64,000 bases of DNA from Halostagnicola sp. A-GB9-2. Lineage in GTDB: Archaea; Halobacteriota; Halobacteria; Halobacteriales; Natrialbaceae. Shown here piece after piece: positions 25,849-34,680 of the stretch. The translations under genes were made by a program, and so were the position numbers. Each line of letters starts with the position of its first letter. Position 1 is the stretch's first letter. The notes under the pieces were generated by a model that saw only the letters and a list, made by a program, of their open reading frames with translations, searched no databases and was not told the origin of the DNA. Where the stretch lies: positions 620,001 to 684,000 of the forward strand of contig NZ_JASJOC010000001.1 of NCBI RefSeq assembly GCF_030068615.1, written 5' to 3'.

Positions 25849-26196
25849 ATGGTGAAACTTGAGGAGTCGTCACAGTCGGTGTATCGAGCGATCGTGATCG
25901 GCGTCGGACTCTATTTTGCGCTGTTGATTCTCGGACAGGCACTCGGCGTCCCGCTGGCAATTCTCGCCGCACAGGTGGTGTTTGGCCTCATTGCCATCAC
26001 TATCGGGTCGTTACTGTATACTCAATCTGCGAATCCGACAGCGACGATTGCGGGCGCTTCCGGGGCGCTCATCGGCGGGGGACTCGCACAGTTTCTCTGG
26101 CTGGCGACCGGCGAGCAGGTCTTTAATCTGCTCGCGTCGATCCTGGTTTTTCTCGGGATCGGGCTCTACATCTATCTCGTGTGGACCTCGCCCTGA
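25849..26196 (+). CDS. small four-helix membrane protein of unknown function
   Basis: A 115-residue protein with about four hydrophobic segments (residues about 13-32, 36-56, 66-86 and 92-111) and short loops, starting MVKLEESSQSVYRAIVIG. It has no motif I recognise. It lies 74 bp after the CPBP protease on the same strand and may belong to the lonB transcript. Its small size and position suggest a membrane accessory protein, but this is inference. Confidence 0.65.
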   Translation: MVKLEESSQSVYRAIVIGVGLYFALLILGQALGVPLAILAAQVVFGLIAITIGSLLYTQSANPTATIAGASGALIGGGLAQFLWLATGEQVFNLLASILVFLGIGLYIYLVWTSP

Positions 26197-26235
26197 ACGG
26201 GCGGCCGGGAAGTTCGTACTGGTCGGTTCTCGAGC

Positions 26236-26706
26236 TTACAACTCTTCGAGCGATCGAAGCTTCTGCTCGACCGACGGCGGTGCCGCGCTGGGTCCGTCTC
26301 GCACGCGGTGATCTGGAATGAGAATCGGGGCCGGGTTTTCCGCGAGCGCGGTTCGAACGAGTGTGATGTCTTCCTGCTCGTCGGGATCGAGTCCGGGCGT
26401 CATTCGCGCCAGCCCCGCCACGTCGGTTCCCTCGCCGTAGGGAATCGCCTCGACCTGTTCTAACACCTTGCGTTGGTCCGTCGGAACAGTGAGCGCGACG
26501 GTCACGTCCGAAAAGTCGGGTTCCTCGAGGCCGCTGAGGTAGTCGTCAATCTCCTCGAGAATCGGGTGTTCCGTCTCGGCGTCCTCATCGGGCGTATCCG
26601 GAAACGTGACGCGCAACACGCGCCCGCTCGCGACGCCGATTTGAACGAACCGCTCGAGGTACGGCGACTCACGCGCGTAGATACCGGCGTCGGTAACGTC
26701 CTCCAT
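26236..26706 (-). CDS. MGMT/alkyltransferase-like protein without the acceptor cysteine
   Basis: A 156-residue protein. Its second half follows the O6-alkylguanine-DNA alkyltransferase fold: QRKVLEQVEAIPYGEGTDVAGLAR is the DNA-binding helix-turn-helix, and residues 127-136 read APILIPDHRV where true transferases read P-C-H-R-V. The methyl-accepting Cys is Asp (D132). Alkyltransferase-like proteins with Trp or Ala in this place bind damaged DNA and recruit excision repair; this may be a haloarchaeal counterpart. ATG 26706 is chosen; the frame remains open upstream through the trp promoter but is not protein-like there. Confidence 0.75.
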   Translation of the reverse strand: MEDVTDAGIYARESPYLERFVQIGVASGRVLRVTFPDTPDEDAETEHPILEEIDDYLSGLEEPDFSDVTVALTVPTDQRKVLEQVEAIPYGEGTDVAGLARMTPGLDPDEQEDITLVRTALAENPAPILIPDHRVRDGPSAAPPSVEQKLRSLEEL

Positions 26707-26770
26707 ACGCTTCCTCGGAGCGGCGTGGACTTGAATATTCGCCAGCCGCCGCCGGATGGCGCAAGTCTTA

Positions 26771-26796
26771 TGTACATATGAGTACGTCGATGTACA
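26771..26796. promoter_or_regulatory. trp operon operator: two TGTACA boxes over the promoter
   Basis: TGTACAT (26771-26777) and ATGTACA (26790-26796) form a perfect inverted repeat; the two TGTACA hexamers are exactly 20 bp apart. A TATA-like TTATGT at 26769-26774 overlaps the first box and is about 27 nt before the trpC ATG. The hexamer equals the TRP box bound by TrpY in Methanothermobacter. Confidence 0.6.
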
Positions 26797-26799
26797 ATA

Positions 26800-27603
26800 A
26801 TGAACTCCGAAACCGAGGTTGCCCCCGCGGTCCGGTCGATTCTCGAGGCCGCCCGAGAGCGGGGACGGGACGAGGCCGACAGCGAGAGCGGCCCACAACA
26901 AGACGGCGATCGGCTCTCCGTCGACGCGCGTTCGTTCCCCGACGCACTCGAGCGAGCAGAGCGCGAGAATCGCGTGCCGGTGATCGCGGAAGTCAAACCG
27001 ACGAGCCCGACGAGCGACGGAACGCGGGACGAAGATCCCGTCGAACTGGCCGAATCGATGGTCGAGGGTGGCGCGAGCGCGATTTCGGTGCTGACCGAGC
27101 CCGAACACTTCGGGGGCTCGCCCGAGGCACTGACCCGCGTCCGCGAGGCCGTCGATGTCCCCGTGCTTCGGAAGGATTTCGTCCTTCGAGAACCACAGAT
27201 GGACGTCGTCGAAGCCGACCTCATCCTCCTGATCGCGCGCTTTGTCGACGACCTCCCGGAACTGGTCGCGGCCGCCCGCGAGCGAGGATTCCAGCCCTTA
27301 GTCGAGGTCCACGACGCCGCGGAACTCGAGGCCGCGCTCGAGGCCGACGCGTCGATCATCGGCGTCAACAATCGCGACCTGACGAAACTCGAGGTCGATC
27401 TGGGCACGTTCGAGTCGGTCGCGCCCGACGTTCCCGAAGACGTCACGTTGATCGCCGAAAGCGGCGTCTCGAGCCCTGATGATGTCGAACGGATGCGTGA
27501 GGCGGGGGCCGACGCGTTGCTGGTCGGCAGCGCGATAATGGATCACGCGAACGCGGATGAGGTCGATATCGAGGCGAACACCCGGAGGTTGACACGAGTA
27601 TGA
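26800..27603 (+). CDS. trpC: indole-3-glycerol-phosphate synthase
   Basis: A 267-residue TIM-barrel enzyme of tryptophan synthesis that closes the pyrrole ring of carboxyphenylaminodeoxyribulose phosphate with loss of CO2. Signatures are [14 protein letters not shown] (catalytic Lys loop), [30 protein letters not shown] and [16 protein letters not shown]. The last four bases overlap the trpB start (ATGA type overlap at 27600), so translation is coupled. Transcription probably begins at or near the ATG from the operator-bearing promoter just upstream. Confidence 0.96.
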   Translation: MNSETEVAPAVRSILEAARERGRDEADSESGPQQDGDRLSVDARSFPDALERAERENRVPVIAEVKPTSPTSDGTRDEDPVELAESMVEGGASAISVLTEPEHFGGSPEALTRVREAVDVPVLRKDFVLREPQMDVVEADLILLIARFVDDLPELVAAARERGFQPLVEVHDAAELEAALEADASIIGVNNRDLTKLEVDLGTFESVAPDVPEDVTLIAESGVSSPDDVERMREAGADALLVGSAIMDHANADEVDIEANTRRLTRV

Positions 27604-28898
27604 GTGAAAGCGAACGCGAACGAAACGGAGAACAGACGGACCGAGCGGCGTCCGACGGCGAGTTCGGTCGCTACGGCGGACAGTACGTCCCCGAGGCGCT
27701 GATGCCGGCGCTCGAGGAACTCGAGGACGCCTACGAGCGCTACGTCCTCGAGAACGAGGACGGCTTCATGGACGAGTTCGAGCGCCGGATTCGAAACTTC
27801 GGCGGACGACCGACGCCGCTCGGCCGAGCCGACCGACTGAGCGAGCGGTACGGCCGCGAGGTCTATCTCAAACGCGAGGATCTCGTCCACGGCGGGGCAC
27901 ACAAGCTCAATAACGCCCTCGGACAGGTCCTGCTGGCGAAGTACATGGGCAAAGAGCGGATCATCGCCGAAACGGGCGCGGGCCAGCACGGCACCGCAAC
28001 GGCGATGGCGGCGGCCCATCTCGATATGCCCTGCGAGATCTACATGGGTCGAACCGACGTGAACCGACAGCGGCCCAACGTCTTCCGGATGCGGATCAAC
28101 GGCGCGGAAGTCAACCCCGTCGACATCGGTCGCGGCACGCTCAAGGAAGCGATTTCGGAGACGATGCGTGAGTGGTCCCGGACCGTCGAGCGGACCCACT
28201 ACGTGATCGGCAGCGTCGTTGGCCCCCACCCGTTCCCAGCGATGGTCCGGGACTTCCAGGCCGTCATCTCCGAGGAGGCCCGCGAGCAGGCAAAATCGCA
28301 ACTCGGCGGCCTTCCGGACGCCGTCATCTCCTGTGCCGGCGGCGGCTCGAACACGATGGGTGCGTTCCACCACTTCGTTCCCGACGAGGATGTCGACCTC
28401 TACGCAGTCGAAGCGGGCGGTTCCTCGCTCGAGGTCGACGAGGAGGCGGGCGTCGCGCCCAACTCCGCCACGCTGTCGACCGGCGACGAAGGGGTGCTCC
28501 ACGGCGCGCGAACGACGCTCTTACAGGACTCGCACGGACAGATCATGGAGTCCCACAGCGTGAGCGCCGGTCTCGACTACTCGGGTGTCGGCCCCGAGCT
28601 CGCACACCTCGTCGATGAGGGACGCGTGACGCCCGTCAACGTCGACGACACGGCCGCCCTCGAGGCGTTCCACCGGGTGTCGACCGACGAGGGGATTATC
28701 CCGGCCCTCGAGACCTCCCACGCCTTTGGCTACCTCCACGAGGCGTCCGAAGCGAGCGAGGACATAGGCGAGACCGTTATCGTCAACGTCTCCGGCCGGG
28801 GGGACAAGGACCTCGAAACGGTGATCGAGGAGACCGAAAAGCGGGGCCTCGAGAGCGCCCCAGATATGTCCGTCTTCGAGACCGGAGGTGGGATCTGA
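27600..28898 (+). CDS. trpB: tryptophan synthase beta chain
   Basis: A 432-residue PLP enzyme that condenses indole with serine. PLP-binding Lys is K102 in [12 protein letters not shown]; phosphate-binding loop is [24 protein letters not shown] is also diagnostic. The first about 20 residues are a hydrophilic haloarchaeal extension before [15 protein letters not shown]. Overlaps trpC by 4 bp and trpA by 1 bp, consistent with a tightly coupled trpCBA unit and an alpha2beta2 complex. Confidence 0.97.
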   Translation: MSESERERNGEQTDRAASDGEFGRYGGQYVPEALMPALEELEDAYERYVLENEDGFMDEFERRIRNFGGRPTPLGRADRLSERYGREVYLKREDLVHGGAHKLNNALGQVLLAKYMGKERIIAETGAGQHGTATAMAAAHLDMPCEIYMGRTDVNRQRPNVFRMRINGAEVNPVDIGRGTLKEAISETMREWSRTVERTHYVIGSVVGPHPFPAMVRDFQAVISEEAREQAKSQLGGLPDAVISCAGGGSNTMGAFHHFVPDEDVDLYAVEAGGSSLEVDEEAGVAPNSATLSTGDEGVLHGARTTLLQDSHGQIMESHSVSAGLDYSGVGPELAHLVDEGRVTPVNVDDTAALEAFHRVSTDEGIIPALETSHAFGYLHEASEASEDIGETVIVNVSGRGDKDLETVIEETEKRGLESAPDMSVFETGGGI

Positions 28899-29755
28899 TG
28901 GGAGACACCTCCGAAGCCGAACCGGACGCCATCGCGACGGCGTTCGAAGACGAATCGGCGTTCGTCCCCTATCTGGCCGTCGGCGATCCGACCTACGAGG
29001 AGTCCCTCGAGTACGTCGAGGCGCTGGCTCACGGCGGTGCGGACCTGATCGAACTCGGCCTGCCGTTTTCCGAACCGATGGCGGAGGGGCCGACAATTCA
29101 ACAGGCGGTCACGCGAGCGCTCGAGTCCGGCATGACGCCCGAGCGCTTTTTCGAGTTCGTCGAAGACCTCGAGGTCGACGTTCCGCTCGTCTGTATGACC
29201 TACTACAACCTTATCTATCAGTACGGTCCCTCCGAGGGGCCGCAGTCGTTCGTCGAGCGGGCCGCCGATGTCGGCCTCGAGGGGTTCGTCGTCCCCGACC
29301 TGCCCGCCGAGGAAGCCGGGCCGCTCCGGGAGGCCTGCGATGAGTTCGGCCTCGACCTCGTCTTCATCGTCGCGCCGACGACCCGCGGCGACCGACTCGA
29401 GGAGATGATGGACCGCGTCTCGGGCTACGTCTACGTCCAGGCCCGACTCGGCGCGACCGGCGCGCGCGACGACGTCTCCGATCAGACCGAAGGGAGCCTC
29501 GACCGGCTGGCCGGCTGGGAGATTCCCAAAGCGGTCGGATTCGGCATCAAGAACGGCGAGCACGCCGAGCGAATCAGTGCGGCAGGGGCTGACGGAATCA
29601 TCGTCGGCAGCGCGCTGGTCGATATCGTCGCCGAGGGCCACGAAGAGGACCGCCCCGTCGAGGAAACCGCGGAGCGGCTCGAGGCTAAAGCTCGAGAACT
29701 CAAAGACGGGGCCCTCGACGGCACGGAAAGACTGCCAGAACCAGAACATCCATAA
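28898..29755 (+). CDS. trpA: tryptophan synthase alpha chain
   Basis: A 285-residue TIM-barrel that releases indole from indole-3-glycerol phosphate and channels it to TrpB. The catalytic Glu is E52 in [17 protein letters not shown]. The position of the second catalytic acid (Asp60 in the E. coli enzyme, ADG) is Glu63 here (AEG), as is the Asp four residues earlier. I recall similar sequences in other haloarchaea, so this may be lineage-typical. The ATG shares one base with the trpB stop. The aro gene follows after 24 bp. Confidence 0.95.
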   Translation: MGDTSEAEPDAIATAFEDESAFVPYLAVGDPTYEESLEYVEALAHGGADLIELGLPFSEPMAEGPTIQQAVTRALESGMTPERFFEFVEDLEVDVPLVCMTYYNLIYQYGPSEGPQSFVERAADVGLEGFVVPDLPAEEAGPLREACDEFGLDLVFIVAPTTRGDRLEEMMDRVSGYVYVQARLGATGARDDVSDQTEGSLDRLAGWEIPKAVGFGIKNGEHAERISAAGADGIIVGSALVDIVAEGHEEDRPVEETAERLEAKARELKDGALDGTERLPEPEHP

Positions 29756-29779
29756 CGCGAAACTTGCTACAACCCCACA

Positions 29780-30574
29780 ATGACTACCGGAACTGACGCG
29801 CGACTCGACAGAATCGGGACGGATGGCAACTACGTCATCGTTCCGATGGACCACGGAATCACACTGGGCCCGGTAACGGGCCTCAAAGATATCGAATCGA
29901 CCATCGACGCGGTGACACGGGGCGGCGCAGACGCCGTCCTGACCCAGAAGGGGATCGCTCCTCGCGTTCACGAGAATAAAAACGAACGAGGCTACATCGT
30001 CCACCTCAACGCCTCGACCTCGATCGGTCCGGATTCGAACGACAAGCGACTCACCGGAACCGTCGAGGACGCGATCCGCGTCGGCGCCGATGCCGTCTCT
30101 TTCCATATTAACGTCGGCTCGAACCACGAACCCGATCAGATCACCCAGCTCTCGGAAGTAACCTCCGAGGCCGCTCGCTACGGAATCCCCGTTCTTGCGA
30201 TGGCCTACGCTCGCGGACCGGACGTCGACGGCGCGGACCCCGAAGCGCTCGGCCACGCGGTGCGTCTCGCCGAAGAAGTCGGTGCAGATATCGTCAAAAC
30301 CGGCTACAGCGGCGACGCCGACAGCTTCGAACACGTCTGTGAATCGACCCGACTCCCGGTCGTCATCGCCGGCGGCTCGAAGGGAACCGACCGCGAGACG
30401 ATCGGAATGGTCCGGGGCGCGATGGACGCCGGCGGGGCGGGCATCTCGATGGGCCGCTCGATCTTCCAGCACGAGGACCCCGAAGGGATCGCGACGGCCG
30501 TCGCAGGCGTCGTCCACGACGATCTTTCGGTCGACGACGCACTCGAGCGAGCCGGACTCGCACTCGAAGTCTGA
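29780..30574 (+). CDS. 2-amino-3,7-dideoxy-D-threo-hept-6-ulosonate synthase
   Basis: A 264-residue class I aldolase-like enzyme (often called AroA'). It performs the first step of the archaeal route to 3-dehydroquinate, which replaces DAHP synthase. Evidence: VPMDHGITLGPV near the start, Schiff-base Lys in DIVKTGYSGD, and phosphate-binding VIAGGSKGTDRE and GAGISMGRSIFQ. It follows trpA by 24 bp on the same strand, so aromatic precursor supply and tryptophan synthesis probably share the trp promoter. The partner enzyme, 3-dehydroquinate synthase II, is encoded 2.3 kb further on. Confidence 0.92.
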   Translation: MTTGTDARLDRIGTDGNYVIVPMDHGITLGPVTGLKDIESTIDAVTRGGADAVLTQKGIAPRVHENKNERGYIVHLNASTSIGPDSNDKRLTGTVEDAIRVGADAVSFHINVGSNHEPDQITQLSEVTSEAARYGIPVLAMAYARGPDVDGADPEALGHAVRLAEEVGADIVKTGYSGDADSFEHVCESTRLPVVIAGGSKGTDRETIGMVRGAMDAGGAGISMGRSIFQHEDPEGIATAVAGVVHDDLSVDDALERAGLALEV

Positions 30575-30694
30575 GTTCTTATCCGCGTTTCGATTATTAT
30601 TTCTCCCGAATGCGTCTCAATTATCCTCGAGCGGGCCGCATGAGCAGTGTCGGGACCGAAATCACTACGGTAATTCCGTTCGTCTGCCCCGGTC

Positions 30695-31255
30695 GTGACC
30701 GACGAGGAGGCGTTGACGGTAGACGACGAGCTACTCGCACGGGCGCGAATCCACGCCAGAGACGTCGATATCGATGTCGACCTCGAGGCGGTCGAATGGG
30801 AAGTCTCAACGCGAGCGCGCCGCCGAGCGGGTGCCTGTCGCTGGGACCGCCGGCGCGAGGTCGCGACGATCGTCCTCACCCGTCGTGCCTACGAGAGCTA
30901 CGACTGGGAGTCGTTCGCGGCCGTCGTTCGACACGAACTCGTCCACGCCTGGGAGTTCCAGCAGTTCGGCGAGTCCGGTCACGGACAGCGGTTTCGAAAG
31001 CGGGCCGCCGAACTCGACGCGCCCCGCCACTGCGAGACGTTCTCCGAGCCGCGGTACGTGATTCGGTGTCTGGCAGAAAGTTGTGACTGGCAGGCCCACA
31101 GACACCGCGCGTCAAGACCCGTGAAAGCCCCGGAAAGCTATCGCTGCGGCGAGTGCGGGAGCGATTACGAGGTCGAACACACAGAGAGCGGCCGAACCTG
31201 GCAGTGTGCGAGTGGCTACGGCGGGACGAAGGCCGCTCTCGAGGAAGAGTGGTAG
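30695..31255 (+). CDS. SprT-like zinc metallopeptidase-domain protein
   Basis: A 186-residue protein with the zinc protease motif HELVHAWEFQQFGESGHG, where HExxH and the third His match SprT/Spartan peptidases. The C-terminal third has two Cys pairs (CLAESCDW and YRCGECGSDYEVEH) forming a zinc ribbon. The eukaryotic relative Spartan cuts proteins crosslinked to DNA; the archaeal role is inferred to be similar but unproven. Start is GTG (VTDEEALTVDDELL). It follows the aro gene by 120 bp. Confidence 0.83.
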   Translation: MTDEEALTVDDELLARARIHARDVDIDVDLEAVEWEVSTRARRRAGACRWDRRREVATIVLTRRAYESYDWESFAAVVRHELVHAWEFQQFGESGHGQRFRKRAAELDAPRHCETFSEPRYVIRCLAESCDWQAHRHRASRPVKAPESYRCGECGSDYEVEHTESGRTWQCASGYGGTKAALEEEW

Positions 31256-31355
31256 CCAGTTGGGACGGGATCTGGGCGGGTTGAACGAGAGTTCGAGAGA
31301 GAGCAGGCAAAACGGTTCTCACAAGACTTTATTTCCCCGTTCACCTCGTCCGAGT

Positions 31356-31985
31356 ATGGGAGTACTCGAGACGATGTTCGGGCAGGTTGGCGACGGCGAC
31401 GGTCGGGCGAAGTTTTCGAGCCATCGATACGACGTGACCTATACCGTCTCTGCGGAGAGTCACGACATCGCCTACGCCGTCCCGATCCAGCGGGCCGAAT
31501 TTGACGCCTTCGCCGACCTGGTCGAACTCGAACGCGAGACAGCGTACGTAACCGACGGCAAGGAGTCACTCGAGGAGTCGCTCGATGCCGTCCTCGAGGA
31601 CGACTCGCTCGACGCGGAGACGTGGACCGAACGAATGGAAGCGCCGCGACGAACCGTCGAACCCATCCTCGAGAGCTGGCAGGAGATCGTGTACGGCGAG
31701 GAGAGTGACGCCGGAGCAGACGAGACTGACGACGCAAGCGAGAGGAATAGCACGGGTGCAACGGACGGCTCCGCCGTCGAAATCGTCTACTTACCCCTCG
31801 AGACCGAGTCGGCGTTCGCGGCGTTCCTGCAGGTCTGTCGAAAACGCGACGAACTAGGGCACGATCCGTTCGAACTCCCCGAGAACATCGCCGCGGCCGC
31901 GGGGATACTCACGCGGATCAAGCGGGCCACCGACCGGAGCAAAAACCGGGTTGTCGTGAACAGACGGCATCTTCCTGAGTTGTGA
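31356..31985 (+). CDS. conserved haloarchaeal protein of unknown function
   Basis: A 209-residue soluble acidic protein beginning MGVLETMFGQVGDGDGRAKFS. It is rich in Glu/Asp with two alpha/beta stretches separated by an acidic Ser/Thr linker (about residues 113-140). No family recognised. The ATG at 31356 is preceded by a promoter-like ACTTTATTTCC 20-30 nt upstream. The 3' end, including the stop codon, is involved in a 26-bp tandem duplication, so the terminal residues HLPEL were probably created by that event. Confidence 0.6.
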   Translation: MGVLETMFGQVGDGDGRAKFSSHRYDVTYTVSAESHDIAYAVPIQRAEFDAFADLVELERETAYVTDGKESLEESLDAVLEDDSLDAETWTERMEAPRRTVEPILESWQEIVYGEESDAGADETDDASERNSTGATDGSAVEIVYLPLETESAFAAFLQVCRKRDELGHDPFELPENIAAAAGILTRIKRATDRSKNRVVVNRRHLPEL

Positions 31986-32007
31986 ACAGACGGCATCTTC
32001 CTGCCCT
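31956..32007. repeat. 26-bp tandem duplication spanning a stop codon
   Basis: A perfect 22-bp repeat lies at 31956-31977 and 31982-32003, with four bases between copies. It begins GTGAACAGACGG and ends CATCTTCCTG. The first copy codes VNRRHLP, the second supplies the TGA stop (31983-31985). Without the insertion the frame would read HLPAL-stop in place of HLPEL-stop. Confidence 0.9.
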
Positions 32008-32084
32008 GTAACAACGATACAACCGGCCGGATGTTCGTTGGTTCCGTTTCGGAGTAGCCCTTGCAGCGGTGAAAAATACTATTA

Positions 32085-32753
32085 TTAGACGATCGACTCG
32101 AACTCCTCGAGCGACGTCAACTCGTAGGTCGGTTCATGTTCGACCTCGGTTCCGTGACCGAGGTTGATCCACGCCGAATCCATTCCCATCGCGTTCGCGC
32201 CGGCGATGTCCGCGTGGAGGTTGTCCCCGATGTGGACCGTCTCGCTCGGGTCAACCTCGAGCGTGGAGAGAGCCAATTCGAACGGCGTCGAATCCGGTTT
32301 CGGCGGCACGCCGTTTTTGGGGTCGACGAACACCGCCGCGTCGAAGGCGTCGGTGAGTCCGAGCGTCTCGAGCTTTTTGCTCTGGGTCTCCTCGCCCCCG
32401 TTGGTGATCAGTCCGACCGGTCCCAGTTCGGCCGCGAGTTCGAGCGCCGCCTCCGCGCCCGAGCGAAAGCGAACCCGTGCGGGATCGATCGTCTCGAGGT
32501 AGGCGGTCGCGAGGTCGGGTGCGACGGACGGATCGACGCCGGCCCGATCGGCGGCTTCGGAAAAGAGATGTTCGAAGAACTGCCGGTCGGTATCGGCCGT
32601 TGGGAGATCACGTGAGGCGTAGCGAAGCTGAGCGGTGTTGCAAAACTGCTCGACGCCGGCTCGGTCGAAGGTGGTCTCGAGGAGGGCTTGGCGGTCTTCG
32701 ATCGGCTCGCAGAGGGTGCTATCGAGATCGAAACAGATCGCGTCGTACGACAT
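32085..32753 (-). CDS. HAD-superfamily hydrolase
   Basis: A 222-residue haloacid-dehalogenase-type phosphatase. Motif I is CFDLDSTL (residues 7-14), motif II is LITNG, the Lys motif is VPPKPDS and motif IV is HIGDNLHADIAGA. The cap between motifs I and II is helical (C1 type, subfamily IA). It likely dephosphorylates a small metabolite; substrate unknown. It is divergent from 3-dehydroquinate synthase II with 145 bp between starts. Confidence 0.85.
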   Translation of the reverse strand: MSYDAICFDLDSTLCEPIEDRQALLETTFDRAGVEQFCNTAQLRYASRDLPTADTDRQFFEHLFSEAADRAGVDPSVAPDLATAYLETIDPARVRFRSGAEAALELAAELGPVGLITNGGEETQSKKLETLGLTDAFDAAVFVDPKNGVPPKPDSTPFELALSTLEVDPSETVHIGDNLHADIAGANAMGMDSAWINLGHGTEVEHEPTYELTSLEEFESIV

Positions 32754-32898
32754 CTGTCCGGTATAGTGGCGTTAGCACCCTGAACCTTTCGCCCAGAGCG
32801 AGCGACAGTCTGAGAGGGCAAACGCAAAGACACGAAGGACTCCGGCGACGACTGACGAATCCGCCACGTTCAAGCCACTCCCCTTCGAGGGTCGAGTT

Positions 32899-34077
32899 AT
32901 GACGAGAGCTGTCTGGATAAAAGCCGACGATACTGTCGGCGATTGGGACGAGCGCAGAGCGCGGATCACAACCGCACTCGAGGCCGGCGCAGACTGGGTA
33001 CTGGTCGACGAAGAGGATATCGAACGCGTGCGTGAACTCGGCGATATCAACGTCGCGGCGTTTCGAACCGACGGCGACGTGACGCTCATCGACAACGCTG
33101 AAAACGAGGAGACGACCGCACAGCCGGATACGGTCGTCGTCGGGAAGGAAGGCGAGGGCGACGGCACCGTCGACCTCCCCAACGACTTCTCGGGCTCGGC
33201 GGATCTCTCGACGCTCCGGCGAGACGGCAACGTCGACTGGGGCTCGTACGTCCGCATCCTTGGGAAAGAGTACGAGACGTTCGCGGAATCGGCCGCGGCA
33301 GAAGCAGAGTACACCATCGTCGCCGGCGAAGACTGGACGATCATCCCGCTGGAGAACCTGATCGCCAGGATCGGCGAGGAGACGACCCTCGTCGCGGGCG
33401 TCACGAACGCCGACGAGGCCAAGACAGCCTTCGAAACGCTCGAGATCGGCGCTGACGCCGTCCTGCTCGACTCGGACGATCCCGACGAGATCCGACGCAC
33501 CGTCGAGGTTCGCGACGAAGCCGAACGCGAAAATCTGGACCTGCAGTACGCCGAAGTACGTGACATCGAGCAGGTCGGGAGCGCGGATCGAGTCTGCGTC
33601 GATACCGGAAGCTTACTCGAGCACGATGAGGGAATGCTCGTCGGCTCGATGAGTCGCGGATTGGTGTTCGTCCACGCGGAAACCGCCAAATCGCCCTACG
33701 TCGCCTCTCGTCCGTTTAGAGTCAACGCCGGTGCGGTCCACGCCTACGTTCGGACGCCCGACGGCGGTACCAAGTACCTCTCGGAACTCCAGAGCGGCGA
33801 TGAGGTCCAACTCGTCGACCTGGAGGGGAACACGCGCGAGGCCATCGTCGGCCGCGTCAAAATCGAGAAACGGCCGATGTTCCGAATCGCCCTCGAGACC
33901 GACGACGGCGACCGGATCGAGACGCTGTTACAGAACGCAGAGACGATCAAGGTCCCGACCGCGGACGGACGAACGGCCGTGACGGATCTCGAGACAGGAG
34001 ATGAACTACTCCTGTACTACGAGGATACCGCGCGCCACTTCGGCGAAGCCGTCGAAGAGAGCATCATCGAAAAGTAG
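32899..34077 (+). CDS. 3-dehydroquinate synthase II (archaeal type)
   Basis: A 392-residue enzyme (AroB') that oxidatively deaminates and cyclises 2-amino-3,7-dideoxy-D-threo-hept-6-ulosonate to 3-dehydroquinate with NAD. The C-terminal half carries the conserved VGSMSRGLVFVHAETAKSPY and RPFRVNAGAVHAYV. It starts MTRAVWIKADDTVGDWDERR. It works directly after the enzyme encoded at 29780-30574, though it has its own transcript. A short unremarkable promoter region separates it from the HAD gene. Confidence 0.95.
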   Translation: MTRAVWIKADDTVGDWDERRARITTALEAGADWVLVDEEDIERVRELGDINVAAFRTDGDVTLIDNAENEETTAQPDTVVVGKEGEGDGTVDLPNDFSGSADLSTLRRDGNVDWGSYVRILGKEYETFAESAAAEAEYTIVAGEDWTIIPLENLIARIGEETTLVAGVTNADEAKTAFETLEIGADAVLLDSDDPDEIRRTVEVRDEAERENLDLQYAEVRDIEQVGSADRVCVDTGSLLEHDEGMLVGSMSRGLVFVHAETAKSPYVASRPFRVNAGAVHAYVRTPDGGTKYLSELQSGDEVQLVDLEGNTREAIVGRVKIEKRPMFRIALETDDGDRIETLLQNAETIKVPTADGRTAVTDLETGDELLLYYEDTARHFGEAVEESIIEK

Positions 34078-34113
34078 CTGCCAACGACCGGTTTGGGTCG
34101 AATCGAGCTTCTT

Positions 34114-34527
34114 CTAAATCGTTTCAGTGTCTTCTTCGGGCGTCTCGAGTCGCGTCGTACACCAGTGACAGAACGTGAGGTCGTCGTCGAGTTCCTTTCC
34201 ACAGCTGGGACAGGTCGGTCCGTCGGTATCCTGCGAGCCGTTCGGCGGAAACCCGAGCGCGCGAAACGTCGAGTCGATGGCGGCGAAGAGGACGATAAAC
34301 ATCAGGAAGAACTGGTTCACCGTGCTCGTTTCCGCGTTCATTGTCTCGACCATCTCCGTCATCGACTCGGCGGCCATCATATCCCCCGTCGGGACGAAGA
34401 AGTAAATTCCGAGCGCGAACAAGCCGCCGAACAGGAGCGCCCGCGCCCAATCGCGAAGCATGGCGTGTCCCGCTCCAGGCAGAATAACCGACAGGATCGC
34501 AGCGGATATCGCACGGATCCAGGTCAT
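34114..34527 (-). CDS. zinc-ribbon membrane protein (DUF7575-like)
   Basis: A 137-residue protein. Two membrane segments (residues about 3-20 and 30-48) and a third at about 73-88 are followed by a C-terminal zinc ribbon CPSCGKELDDDLTFCHWC (residues about 107-124). I recall this ribbon as DUF7575 in haloarchaea. The topology would put the ribbon on the cytoplasmic side if three helices are correct. The ATG at 34527 gives MTWIRAISAAILSVILPGAG; upstream codons to 34614 are dismissed. Function unknown. Confidence 0.72.
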   Translation of the reverse strand: MTWIRAISAAILSVILPGAGHAMLRDWARALLFGGLFALGIYFFVPTGDMMAAESMTEMVETMNAETSTVNQFFLMFIVLFAAIDSTFRALGFPPNGSQDTDGPTCPSCGKELDDDLTFCHWCTTRLETPEEDTETI

Positions 34528-34680
34528 GACTGTGGGTTGTTCTCGGGGTGACGGCCACTTAACGTTCCGGTTTCGTCGCAGCGGGACAATTTCTAAGAGA
34601 GGAGTGCTCACCATCGAACGGTATCCGTCGCTGTCGGTACTGTCAGTGAAAACAACAGCAAAAACGACCGTTCTCGGAAC

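Noticed and set aside
28730-30517. Long antisense ORF (595 codons) across trpBA and the aro gene
   Set aside because: Covers several certain genes and has no recognisable domain.
31956-32007. Target-site duplication of an insertion sequence
   Set aside because: No transposase or inverted-repeat remnant lies between the copies, only four bases; a slippage-type duplication explains it better.
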